Positions 1 through 11,797 of a stretch of DNA of 64,000 nt are shown piece after piece (positions within the stretch are counted from its first letter, which is position 1; every line of letters begins with the position of its first letter). A program made the translations under genes and the position numbers. The notes under the pieces were generated by a model. It had not been told where the DNA came from. It did not search any database and saw nothing but the letters and a program-made list of their open reading frames with translations. The stretch is from Cephalotus follicularis. Taxonomy: Eukaryota > Streptophyta > Magnoliopsida > Oxalidales > Cephalotaceae. The stretch covers positions 310,001 through 374,000 of the forward strand of contig BDDD01000419.1 of assembly GCA_001972305.1 (NCBI GenBank), written 5' to 3'.

Positions 1-625
1 TGAATTTCTCACTTAATGTACAATAAATATATTATAATAGTCACGCATAAATATTAGTATATTAAATATGCATGTATGTAAAAAAATTTATTTTTAACAA
101 TTTTCTATTTTAACCATTGCCAAGCACACTATCACATGAATAATTACATACTCTCTCACTTTCATGTGTGAGTGACAAACATATCGAGACAATATAACTG
201 TAAGCATAATGGTTAACTCGAATGATGTATAATACTATAATGTTAAAAAATAAAAAAATTGAGCATGACTAAATATTAAAAAATAATATTTTCAATATGT
301 CATGTATTCATATAAAAAATCTATTAATATTCTTACCCGGAAAAATTAATCATGATATTCATTTACTTCATACCATAATATAATAAACTCAAACAAAGTC
401 AAAAATTGTATACGTCATACTTATCATGCCAATTCAAGAAAACTATGCAAAAATAGCATAATAAGAAAGCAAAAAACAAGACATGTTATTCACAGAGAAA
501 TAAACTGTCCAAGATAACAATAAAAATCACAACATGTCAATAATATGGGTAATTTTAATTTGAATATACTTGGTAACAAAATAAACAATATTCATCACGA
601 AAATCCGGGCGCATCATTATATAAT

Positions 626-970
626 CACCTTTGGGCAGAAAATATAACATGCAAATAGGATTTCCTACATGAAACCAACAATCGAGTATACATCGATATT
701 CGAATAGTTTATCACCTTTGGGCAGAAAAACACTCTAGACCGACGCATACCCAAAACAAAATGTTTCATGCAAACCACCAAATTAAAACATCAAATAACC
801 ACCTTTGGGCAGGAAATTTAATGAGAATTCAGATTTCTTTCCGTAACGAAAGCATGAGAAAATCCCAAAAGTTCCTGAATGGTCCACTTTGGTGTAACCG
901 TGAACAAATGGAATCAATTCAAACCGAAACGTATAAACAACCTTACCCACAATGTAAGTGTGCATATTAT
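626..970. repeat. degenerate tandem repeat, about 87-bp period
   Basis: CACCTTTGGGCAG occurs at 626, 713 and 800, exactly 87 bp apart, and a weaker version (CACTTTGGTG) follows at about 885. The DNA between the boxes is not obviously similar, so only the box and the spacing are conserved. It sits in the internal region of the left-end LTR element. Confidence 0.6.
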
Positions 971-1134
971 GGTCAAAATGTATGTACATGATCCCACAAA
1001 ATGAGATACTGTAACAAAATGTACCTCGTTGGATCATCAACAATCTATGTTGTAATTGTACAAAACTCGGACAAGTTTGAAGTGTTTGAGTTGGTATTTA
1101 CTTAAACATATCAACAGTACGACTATGACCCTAT

Positions 1135-1240
1135 CGCTTGGGGTTTCGGGGGTTCTGCTCCCCGATGAGCGGAAGGGGGTCGCGCTACCCGGTCAGCGCG
1201 CGGGGGCTCGGGGATAGCGCCCCCGAAAGGTCACCAGGTT
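1135..1240. other. GC-rich island in the leader of the left-end element
   Basis: About 100 bp of very GC-rich, G/C-run sequence lies in otherwise about 70% AT DNA. It includes several short inverted runs of GGGGG and CCCCC that could fold. It has no coding potential that I can see. A second GC-richer stretch (about 1590-1760) lies in the same leader. Confidence 0.45.
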
Positions 1241-2264
1241 TTCTTAATCAGATACAAGTCTGATTTTTATATTATTTTTCTATTATGTGTGATTGATTGT
1301 TTGACAAAGATATTAAAATCTTACATGAAGTATACACAAAATTTGGAGAGTACAGTAGATTAATAGTTGAAATAGAGAGAGTGAATACTGTCAAAAGATT
1401 CTCCATATATAATAACAATTTTTCATAAAAATTGTTTTGCAAAAAATAGTATTTAACTATTTTAAATTAATTTTTATCAAAATAATTCTGAAATAAATAC
1501 TTCTGGTATCTAAAAAAATAATTAAAAATTACAAAAATTTTATTTCAGAGAAAAATGGTCTCAAAAAAAAATTGCAGAAAAGGGTACAAAAAACAAGGCA
1601 CACGCGCCTCCACGCGCGAACAAGGGCGGTGCGTACTGTGTATGCACCCTCAACCTTTGGTGGGTCGATTTCGACCCCCCAGGACCCGTTTTCAACCCGG
1701 TTTGTGATCCGACGCAAACTGGCGATTCTGGCCACCAAATCCAATGCCGTTGGTTGGGTTTTTTCGCGCATGGTCCGATTATGAGAAGGAACAAATAAAT
1801 TTCATGAAACATCAACTAAAACAACTTGAAATCAAAGAGAGAAGTTCGACTTAGAACCCTAAAACCCAACACGCGTTTTCAGTCAAATTCTTGGCTAAAA
1901 TCTTTGTGTTAACGCTACCAAAGCGCACGGGATTTTTAAACATCATATATACAATACATATCAAGCCACAGGTAACATTAAAACATCATGAAATAAAGAC
2001 TCAAACGGATTTTGTGATTTCGGGATCCGAAAATTTCAAATCTATATATCTCGGGTTATTGGTCATGAAAACTTGTAATCTATATATCAAATCAAAGAGT
2101 GAAAAGAGAGGAACAAAAAACCTTTAGAAATCGAAACAAATTATTCACGTTTTGATGTTCAATTTCGATGTCAAAGTTTCGAGACTAAACTGATTTTTTT
2201 TTCTTTTTGAAAACGTGAATTTCAATGATAATTCTACAAATCGGTTCTAATTCGCATATAACCT

Positions 2265-2277
2265 CTCTGATACCAAT
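2265..2277 (-). other. primer binding site (tRNA-iMet)
   Basis: On the minus strand the bases just after the LTR read ATTGGTATCAGAG, the standard complement of the initiator-methionine tRNA 3' end used by plant Copia elements. It fixes the element's orientation as minus. Confidence 0.8.
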
Positions 2278-2727
2278 TGTTGAAAATTAAAAGGATCATA
2301 TGCGATATTAGAACACAAGAATTAATGAGTAAGGATCGTACCTGGTTGAGCCATGTTCAAATGTGCAACGGAATATCAAAATCAGTGCGATCCTAGATCA
2401 AACAGACAGGTCTTCCCCTACTTTTCACCAGACAAAATGTGGTTATTAGATGAGAATCGAAAACAACTTTTGATGACAGGAGAGGGGACCTAACCCGATA
2501 TATATATAGTAAACACTAATGAGTCTTCTCATCATGCCCATTAGGTCACTAAAGCCCACACTAACCACAACCCACATCTACAACCTGAAGTGCGCCAACC
2601 CATACTAAATAGATCACTAAAGGGCTATTGGGCTATAAGCCCGTCTCACGGATCATTATCCTACCAGTTTTATAAAACAAAAAATAACAATTAATGGAAG
2701 CTCAATATTTTATAAATATTTTCAACA
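2278..2727 (-). repeat. LTR, 450 bp (5' LTR of the minus-strand element)
   Basis: The segment starts TGTTGAAAAT and ends ATTTTCAACA on the plus strand, a 10-bp terminal inverted repeat with the canonical TG...CA ends. A TATA-like run (TATATATA, about 2495-2508) lies roughly 220 bp in when read on the minus strand, as expected for a U3/R boundary. The five bases after it (2728-2732, ATATA) would be the target duplication. Confidence 0.7.
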
Positions 2728-2845
2728 ATATAGGATCTGCATAAATTGCAGAATCGTAGTAAGGAGTGACATTAACGAAGGAAGATAATGAATGAATGAA
2801 AGTTTCTGACTGCAAAAGAGTTCAGCACTTTTTCTTTCTCAATTA

Positions 2846-5800
2846 CTATTTACCATTAACATATTCAAGGAGCAGCTGATCGAGCTCAAAATGTCGGGAA
2901 AGAAGTTTCTGCAACACAAACATTACAGGCATAATGATAAGATTATTGAAAGTTCCAATTGTACCAAATGAAAACATCAATGGAGAATACAGTGAGTCAA
3001 ATAAATCAAGGATACCTGAGCTTTGCACACGCCTCCAATATTACATGTTACATGAATCAAGAGTGGAACAAAAATCCTGTTTGCTATATCATATATTTTG
3101 ACACTTCACGGATAATTATGTATTTAGTTCATAGTAATCCACAAAACTTACTAGCGCAACAACATTGCATGCTGAATGCTTTTAGAATTTTACCCTGATA
3201 GCAGTGAGCCTGGTTTCCCCAACTCTTTACGCAAAACAGAATTATTATCCAATGAGCAAATTCAACCAAGAAAGCCAAGGTTGGGACTTTATCCCAGGTT
3301 GGAATACTGAAGCATTTAACCAAGCCATTATTGGATGTGCCAGAGCAACCCCAGGAATCCAAATTTAATTTGGTGTCTCAATTGATAAACCAAATTAGTT
3401 CAATCAATATGTTTTCGATACATAGGATTGATACATCATTCATGAATACATAATATCTGACATGAGATATAATATTAAAGGAACTCCATGTCATTCATAG
3501 CCAATATGCATGTATAATTCACCTTCAAATGTGAATTTTGAGATATGGTACCATAGGAATCCACAGTGGTTTCTTTGTAAGAGGTCATGGGTTTATCCAC
3601 AGCTATCTAGGGTATTAATGGAAGAGTTAGGTGGTTGCCATTTACTTTTTTTGCCAAAGAAAGAACCAAGCAAAACAAAAGCCATCTGAAGCAATATATT
3701 TTGTCACAGAGAATACCTTAGTTACAGGAGGATGAGAGGATTTTTCTTCAAACTTGAACTCTGGAAAACGTTTGACCTCAGCAGCATTTTCAAATAATAT
3801 AAATGTAGGAAGATGACCCATGCTCGCTACAGAAATGAGGTCTCCATATGAGAAGATGATTGATAAAAAATCACCTTTGAAGTTTATTAACTGAATAGTT
3901 TTCTAAGAAAGTGGGGCAAAAGCTAACTTCAATAGATTGTAATTAATACGACGCAGAAAGTAATATGTTATATACCACTGACTGATATTCCGAATTTCTC
4001 TGCAGCATTTGGGAAGAGTCCAAGGTCAACAATTCCAAAGGATAGATTCTTGTTTGAGTATCTGACACGGGGAAACATGAACGCACATAAAAATCAGTAA
4101 TAACACCACATTTCAAAATGACATTAATTATTAGAAAACATTAGCATACGTGATTGAGAGCTCAGGCAAGCACCGGCTAGCACGTATGCAAGGAGATGAA
4201 CACGAAGTGCGAAATTCTACCTGCCAGGGCAAGCTTTGTCACTCATCCGGGAAAAAAATACTATGAAAATTAAGTCAGACAGAGATATATAACATTATAA
4301 TATAGCAGAATTCTACAGATTAATTAATTTAAGTCAATCAGATTTTGGCATTGGTACCAAATAATCTCATATGAATATTTTTTCAGCTCCACGTAAGCAA
4401 AATTTACGCTGTTCGTAGACAACAGTAACATGGAAAGATAGAAGACTACAAGTCATGTAGGTAAGTTCAACCAATAGGAATGATCAGTATGTGGGCAACA
4501 AACCAAAGAAAGCCAATGGACAACAAAATGTAAAGGGATTGGAAAATGCAAAACAACCAAGGAAAACCCATCATGTTTCAATTTCAGTCTCGACGGGACT
4601 GGGACTGGGTTGTCACTGTGGTTTGCATTACAAATCAAATATTTATCATGCCAAATAAACGTATCACTGATTGCGAAGTGGATCGTAAATCTTCAAACCC
4701 ATCAGCCAGAAGGGAAGAAGCATGATTTTGATGTCTTAAGATTTATGACTGGTGGTAAATAATTGGGTTAATTTTACAACCAACAAAAGAAACAACAAAC
4801 AGAACTCTGTCAAATATAACAATCAAGAATACTATGTGTAGAAGCTACATCACAATAACAAATTTTTAAATATTACGAAAAATTGGAGAACAAGTTTGCG
4901 GTACCAACCAGCCAATATCTTGATGTATTTCCCTCTGTCAGCAAGGCTTCCAACTGCAACGGTGTTAGTTTGCTTGAAGTACCTAGGAAATTCAGTGAGA
5001 TAGAAACTAAGGAATATATTGACAAGTATCTTGTACAATAAATGTTATCGCATTATCTATGTATAATCAATGCCCAAACCCAACTTCATTCCATACCTAG
5101 TCCTTCAAAGGGAGGTTGTTGGGTCAAAATATAAATAACTGCCAAAAGAATAAAAAAAATATATCAACAGAGGTATTATCTGAGAAACTATGACTCCAAA
5201 TTATAATGCTTTACATGCCATGTCCAAACTATGACTCTAAATAATTCCCTTTAAATGTTTTGTGAAAATACAATACTTAGTTTCCTGTTATCATGTTTTA
5301 AATTGTCCGCTGAAAGAAGTTAATTCAGACAGTAAAGACAGTAAATTGTCCGCTGTAAGACTAAAGGTCCAAAAAAAAAACACTTGACACTCAATCATAA
5401 CCCAACCCAATCAAGCACACATTGTGTCAATTATAAATTTGCCAAGCTGAAACATTAAACTAAAACATAAGACGGATTATTCCTTACCTGAAAATACCAC
5501 AATGTATACTAGTGCCAAGTGGTAATCCATTATCGAAGAAATGGCAACAAGAAAAACCTGAAAAAAGAAAGTAGCAAGTTAAACTAGAGCAAAAGGCAAC
5601 AAAAACAACAGCAATAATGGAGTATAATAAGAGGAGTTATAGCAAGAACCTTAGCGAAAAACAGAGATTCAGCAATAAATGACTCCCGTGTTTCTTCTTT
5701 CACCATCTATCGTAAGCAGATGAGAACCCATCCATCAATAATTACACACACAACACTATATCATTAAACAATTTATATATAGATAGTCAATGTTAAGAGA

Positions 5801-6085
5801 GATAAAATAAACCTTGATAACAATCAAGACAGAAAATGCAAGAATGGCTTGGATTTCCTACACATAGAGAAACATCATTAACAACAATAACAAATAATTA
5901 AAAAACCATATTATATATAGAGAAAGAGAGAGACATACACGATGAAAGAGACGGTGGGTGATGCGAGGAGAGAGAAGGGAAGTTACGGAGGTGCGAACAA
6001 TGAAGTAGGAGAAGAAAGCGAGGAAATGGTAGACGTAATATGGGTCTGATGCCATTTGAGTCACCACCCGTAGCTTATTCCCCAT
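2846..6085 (-). CDS. TMX2-like thioredoxin-related transmembrane protein, 9 exons, 240 aa
   Basis: Exons on the minus strand: 6085-5939, 5857-5813, 5706-5650, 5557-5488, 4982-4909, 4220-4150, 4061-3976, 3826-3717 and 2908-2846. All introns are GT-AG and all phases join in frame. Three hydrophobic segments (about residues 20-36, 53-63 and 84-106) precede a thioredoxin-like domain from about residue 112. The usual CxxC active site is replaced by CSSPC (Cys138, Cys142); the cis-proline loop is at Pro190. The match is to plant homologues of animal TMX2, an ER or ER-mitochondria-contact membrane protein of the disulfide isomerase family; the location is inferred from the family. Two starts are possible, Met1 and Met11 (MASDPYY); I chose the upstream one because it is in frame and keeps the longest exon. 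Without a CxxC pair, classical oxidoreductase activity is doubtful. From memory the Arabidopsis homologue is At5g11640. Confidence 0.9.
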
Positions 6086-7489
6086 TTTTGTGTGAGCCCT
6101 TCTGGTTCTGGTTCTGGTTCTGGTTTTGGTTCACACTGTCTAGTTTTCGGTCTGTTTAATTTAAACTGATTACGTCAAACAGAGGTTCATTCCTTTTTCC
6201 GTACCTCTTCAGGTCATATGATCATACGATATTATACACGTAATTTCCTTGATTTTCGCTAAAATAGTTTTTTTTTTTTTTTTTTTTTACTACTATCTTA
6301 GCTTTTGCAATATGTGTTTGTCATGTTAAATTGGTAAAGAATTCCGTCATCGTTTGCTCCATCTTCAATAGTTGTGTTGTAATCATTCAAGCACTGTATG
6401 ATGACATGCTTCGATTTATCCATGAATTTATCATGATATTTGACCTTTTGTAAATTAATCGAATAGAATCAAATCACGAATTTATGTTACATCACATAAT
6501 ATGTGATTCTTATAATTTAATATTATATATCTACAAATATTGGTTTTATGTATTTATTAACTATGCTTATTTTTAGTTTCTTAACGAAGCACGTCCATGA
6601 TTTTTAATTAACTTATTAAAAGATATATTAAAGCGGTAAATGCAGCAATGTATTAATAGTTATATTGTGGGGTTTTAAGCTCTTAAATAGTCAATTGTTG
6701 TTATTTAATGCTTTATTTCGTGCCATGCTTTGAATTCTGTATGAAGTGATTTGAATATGAATTAAGAACACAAAACCAACTGTTTCATTGTTATAATTTA
6801 ATATTATTCTTTTGTTTAATTCAGTGCAAGCAAACAAAGTGCGGACAATATATAACAGGACTCTGGAAACGAATCGAAAAACCAAAAAGTTAAACAAAAT
6901 CGTTGTATTCGATTTAATACTATAAGAGAGCAATTATGTTTTTGGTTACATAAATATCAAAATTGAATGTATCGGTTCGATTTCGTTTAAAATTCAAGAG
7001 TACGTTATAGGGTTATGCAAACGAACCGAAAAAATCTAAAAATCGAACACAACTGGTGCATTCAATTCTGTTTAATTTTTTTTAGTAAATGTTCGGTTTG
7101 ATTTCGGTTTACTATTCTAAAAAAATTGTATATAACGATTCGATTTCAATTTTTTTAAATAATCATCTCAAATCGAATAGTGCAAGGCCCTAATATGTGC
7201 TAATTTTAATTGAAGAGAGAGTCTGTCTAGATGTGATGGGCCTCGAATACGGCATTCGACTCAAACCACTTTTGGTCCATAGTGGGTGTGTCATCACTGA
7301 TCACTCAATTGCCTTGTCATATTTTTCATAGTTTATGGCTCAAAGAGCATATTCCCAACGATTCTGGGCCAAACGATGGTCCTAATTTGGACTCGAGGCA
7401 ACAGAAATTGGGCTGGACCACCCTGGACTTGCAAACATTAAAGAGAGTTTAACTTCCAAACGCATGGAAATCCACTTCTTTTTATTTTA
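6086..7489. other. intergenic, with degenerate repeat sequence
   Basis: This is the promoter side of the TMX2-like gene followed by AT-rich DNA with no supported gene. A 20+ bp T run lies near 6265-6288. Two loosely similar stretches rich in AACCGAAA/TCGGTTCGATTT motifs lie at about 6840-6990 and 7010-7165. They look like a decayed repeat, but no ends could be defined. Confidence 0.5.
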
Positions 7490-7830
7490 CACTTCTTAAT
7501 TGACCACTGAAAATACTCCGTTTTTGTCTAACGATCCAAAATAAAAAACGGAGCATTCGTGCCACGTGACTACTCACAAAGGGAACGGGAGGTACATAAT
7601 GCACGTGCATTGCCCAAGTCTCACGTGACACGGCACGTTATCGTACAACTATAAATAAATAAATAAAAAGACCACGTATCTGTCACCAGTTGAAGCATCC
7701 TAGAAAGGTTAACACCATTGATTCTCGCCACGTTGCATTGACCACCGTCAGTTTTGGCTTTTGACAAAGACCAAGAACTCACATGGCTCGCTGACACCTT
7801 CCTCCAGCAGCATCACGTGCAATTTGGACC
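7490..7830. promoter_or_regulatory. dense cluster of G-box and W-box motifs
   Basis: Four perfect CACGTG palindromes occur at 7563, 7602, 7622 and 7814. Further ACGT cores lie at about 7635, 7674 and 7730, and TTGAC W-box cores at about 7499, 7738 and 7761. bZIP/bHLH factors bind G-boxes and WRKY factors bind W-boxes in plants. The nearest start codons are 6085 (diverging TMX2-like gene) and 11798 (GATA gene), so the target is unclear. Confidence 0.5.
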
Positions 7831-10002
7831 CCACACATGTTATTAAACTATTTAATACAATAAAAGGTAGTTATATATATTACAAAAATCATGAAATTCG
7901 AAAAAAAAATAATTTATAGTGGAATTAAAATCTCTTTTAATGTGAAAACCTCCGAGACAAGCAAAGGCCCTTGTACTTGTACCCTCTCTTTTTCAGGCTT
8001 CTCTTTTAATTCAAACACAAAAGTAAAAAAAAAAAGGACAAAAAAAATCAATTGAAGTATAAATATTACGAATACGAAATACTTTATATTATATATGAAT
8101 AAATAAGAAGAGTAACATGCACCTTATCCTAATACATTACATATTTATTAGAAGTAGAGTTACATAGGGATTGGTGTCACCAACTTTGGGCTCCACTTTT
8201 AACTTATCGATGTTTGCCACGTGGTGACATGGCAGTTATTCAACAGTGTCTAACTAACTTTGCGTGCATTCTTCGTGGATATGCATGTGTGTGTGTTTTC
8301 TCTTAAGCAATATATTCGTAGTGAATTAAGGAGGTATAATCTGAAATTACTTTTACTTGCCGAATATTCAGATGGCTTTAATTTGGAAATAAAAACTTAA
8401 GGATCATTGTAATTATCCCAATTATGAGCCCTATATAATAACATGTTTAACTAACTCATACATTCCAATTAAATAATTTCATTAAAAGTTAGAGGATAAT
8501 GTGGTTCTAACTATAAATGTAGGGAGATTACAATTATAAAAATTTAATATTACTAAATACTTATTGCAATAAAATTTATTACATATACCATTTGAAGTGG
8601 TAGTGATACGTTAAAGTCAAGTTAATATAACAGTAGACTAGTTCCTTATCCTATTTGGCAAACGTGAAAACCGAATTGGCAGACAGGGTCCCTCAAGAGG
8701 TAGACACGGTGGAATGATCGTGACCGTTGATTATTCATCAAGTTGAGCTGTTACCATCGTGCTTACAAGTGGGGGTCAATAAATATAATAAACCAAATTA
8801 AGTTCATGGAGGTGATATAAAAATTGGTGAACTTTCAAAGATTTTTTTTAAAAAATAAAATTAAAACGAGGGAAGTTGAATTATTTAACTTAAATATAAA
8901 CAGAGGAATCGAAACTTGGACACGTACAACGGCACCAGCCTCATCTATAAACCTGCTAGATCGGTTTCTAAGGCAAACTTAATTACGCTTAATCATCGCT
9001 TAATCAATTTGTTGATTACCTGACCTGTTATCCAGTAATCTCTTAAAAAAAATATTATGGTTACTTTCCTTGTTTACCCTTGTGTGCTTTACCACATTGC
9101 CCTTGCTAGTTAACTTTCAATGTAAGCAACACATAATGATTGTGTATGGTATGTACGAATGATGATCACCATCATCATCCTTATCACATGAGCGTGTGTT
9201 AGAGTTTAGATTATACGATTGTGTATGATATGTATGTATGTATATATATGTTTTTTTACGAGTGTGTGTGTGTGTTTGGTAGAGATGAGATTTGTGAGAG
9301 CCTTACTAGTAGAACATTAGGAAATTGATTCGATTATCCGTTAAACCATCCATCTTTGTTGAGATTAAATAGGAGTAAGAAAGCAATATTACATATTAAT
9401 AATTCAATCCTAGAGCAATATTATGGTACAAATAAATTACTTGAACTCACTATACTCACTAATCGACTATATTAACGCCATTGTAAGAAGGTTCAAGAAA
9501 ATATACACAGTGAACTAATTGGCTTGTCAACCAAGTGTAGACTATACTATAGTAGAGAATTCTAGATTAACAAAAGACTATGTTGATTCTTAACGATTTA
9601 CATTTCGGTTTGGGGATCCAAGAAAAGGATGATTATCCCTTTCTCAAATGATATGAAAAAGTATGTTATGATAATCCAAAGAAACGCATCGAATAAGAAA
9701 AAAAAATCCCCATAGAGCATTTTTCTTTCGTTCAATTAAAATAAAGGTAGAAATGAATGAAATGTGTGATTAAATATTATGTATGTATAAATAAATTAAA
9801 TATATGTATATTTATATTTTATAAATATAAAAATACAATATGCAAGCATTTATATATATGTTGTGCAGTTGTTTTAGGGAGAGAAGAAAGTTAACTAGAC
9901 GTAAAAAAATAAACTAAAAAAACAATAAAGAATAAAAACACAAGGAAAAAAGTAAAATACAAATGCCAAATTGACGAGAGATGCATTAAAAAAGGCAAAT
10001 AC
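7831..10002. other. intergenic, no gene seen
   Basis: AT-rich DNA with only short random open frames. One more CACGTG lies at 8219. A TG dinucleotide run sits near 9260-9275. I saw no domain, RNA gene or transposon end here. Confidence 0.5.
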
Positions 10003-10088
10003 AATATTTTTTGGTTACTAGGCATCAATGACCAAATTAAAGACCACGTGAAATATTTTTTGGTTGGTAGGCATCAAGGACCAAATTG
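10003..10088 (+). repeat. two-copy direct repeat, about 49-bp period
   Basis: AATATTTTTTGGTT followed by TAGGCATCAA and GACCAAATT occurs at 10003-10039 and again at about 10052-10088. A CACGTG (10045) lies between the copies. Confidence 0.6.
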
Positions 10089-10214
10089 GCACTTGATGAA
10101 ATCAAATAAAACGTGATAAAGCAGTTTTCTGATCAAATGACAATAACTGGAGGATTGGGTGGGTTTGCAATGATCATTCGGTTGTTTTGATTTCAATTTG
10201 CGCAAAGAGGTTTG

Positions 10215-10490
10215 AGCCTTAACATGAACCTATAACAACGAAGGCACTAGCAATTTTACTTTTATGGTTTGTGACATGCGAGAAAAGAATGGTTATCATC
10301 ACCTTTTAGTAGAATCTGATGTCGAAAGAAGAATGAAAGCTTTGAAAACATGATAGAAGGTATTAAAGTTCTAAATTTGGATATTAAGAGTTGTTGTTTT
10401 CGATTTATTTGCCGTGATGACAATAAGATAGCACATAAAATTGCACAATATACAAAGGAGAATTCCATTGTATGCTTTTGGCAAAAAAAA
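10215..10490 (+). pseudogene. decayed RNase H-like (RVT_3) fragment
   Basis: Pieces of a plant RNase H-like domain can be read in shifting plus-strand frames. One frame gives GYHHLLVESDV, the strand carrying the catalytic Asp in this family; another gives FICRDDNKIAHKIA followed by ENSIVCFW, the typical C-terminal helix. A stop and at least one frameshift separate them, and no RT or start codon is attached. It resembles the RNase H domain attached to plant LINE-type reverse transcriptases and the many stray copies of it in plant genomes. Confidence 0.55.
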
Positions 10491-11525
10491 ATTCTTCGTA
10501 ATTTGATATAACGTATTTTGAGTTAATCAAATTATATGCTTTCATTAAAATAAAAACAAATTACGAAAGCATTGATAGTAATTAACAGATTTTCCTGACT
10601 ATTTTAGGGTATGCGAAACTATATATAAATTTTGTTTTTCAAAAGTGTATTTAAGAATTTCAGGTTGTGTGATTGCACATTATCACTCGGATTAAGCTTT
10701 GCCTTTAATTGCAAGTGCAAGTTGACTGTCATAAAACAAGCAAACCATGCCATAAGGGACTCAAGGTGAACACGTGATATGTACCAACTTCTAAATTTGA
10801 TTAATCTACCACCAAATTTCAATTAGACATTAATTAGTCTAGTATTTAGTTTACTATAAAACAAGATTACCCTCTTAAACTTCTATAACACCTAAACAGT
10901 AATCATTATAATAGAGTTTATTAAAATACGAAGAAAAGTTTCGTTTGTTCACAAAGATACATGATAAATTTTTGCAATAAATAAGGAACCCATTATCCAA
11001 AAAAATCCAAAAAGAACACAGCTGGTAAAACAAACATAAAAATTAAAAAGTACCCAAAAGCAAAAGGGCATTAAAGTAACTTCAAAATCCAGATTTTCAT
11101 TCTTTTTAAGGCAGAACTAGGCATAGGCCCGAACTCACACGTGTTGCATGCAATTTTTTGCCTTTTTTTTAATTTTTTTTTATTAAGATAACAATATATA
11201 ATGGGTTTATGGAACGGGGAGCTTTTGTTAATATATATAACATGTTTTAAAATAACACGAACTTATAATGTTCAAAGTGACTAAAACTTAAATTTGATTA
11301 TACAACGATATATCGGTATATCAGATTTTTAAAAATCTAAAAAAATTTAATCTATTGTTTATATTTTATAAATCTAACAGTTATATTTGATAATATATGT
11401 AGATTATTTATATCATATTTTCAAATCAAATAAAAATATGTAATAATTTTAAATATATAAATTAAATTTAAACCGTTCAATTGTTTTTAAAAACAAAAAA
11501 GCCTAATCTATGCCTAGATGTGGCC
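10491..11525. other. intergenic, upstream of the GATA gene
   Basis: AT-rich with no supported gene. Perfect CACGTG palindromes lie at 10771 and 11138. Several poly-A and poly-T runs are present. Confidence 0.5.
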
Positions 11526-11551
11526 GGGCGCACGTAATGTTCAGTGCGCCC
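11526..11551. other. GC-rich perfect hairpin upstream of the GATA gene
   Basis: GGGCGCAC (11526-11533) and GTGCGCCC (11544-11551) are perfect inverted 8-mers around a 10-base loop. They lie 247 bp upstream of the GATA start codon in strongly AT-rich DNA. The next bases (GAGCGCAC) repeat part of the arm. Confidence 0.6.
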
Positions 11552-11689
11552 GAGCGCACAGCAGACCTTTTTTTCTAATAATATAATTGCCATGCCACTT
11601 CATCTTCCTTCCTTTAATTTTTTTACCTCGTCAAGATCCTCCATTTTAGGTGTCCGCCTGTCCCCTTCAAACGCAAATAAACCCTCTTA

Positions 11690-11706
11690 TCTCTCTCTCT
11701 CTCTCC
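11690..11706 (+). repeat. CT microsatellite in the probable GATA 5' UTR
   Basis: A run of TC dinucleotides about 90 bp upstream of the start codon. Such pyrimidine runs are common in plant 5' leaders and core promoters. Confidence 0.7.
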
Positions 11707-11797
11707 ACAAAACCACCATAACTTCTCACACTTGTTTCTTAAACACACATTTTACTCACTAACACTATATCTTAAACTAAGAAATAGACTTGAAACA

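Larger units (their letters stand above)
1..2727 (-). mobile_element. 5' part of a minus-strand LTR retrotransposon, 3' end outside the window
   Basis: Read on the minus strand this is a 5' LTR (2727 down to 2278), a tRNA-iMet primer binding site (2277-2265), then more than 2 kb of leader/internal DNA reaching the window edge. I found no gag or pol domain in the visible part; the open frames are short and match nothing I recognise. A leader this long without coding potential is typical of non-autonomous LARD-type elements, but coding DNA could lie left of base 1. The iMet primer site suggests a Copia-type element. No second LTR copy is visible between 1 and 2277. Confidence 0.6.

Noticed and set aside
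3129..3362. 77-codon minus-strand frame within the TMX2-like gene
   Set aside because: It lies in the intron between the last two exons and does not match the family.
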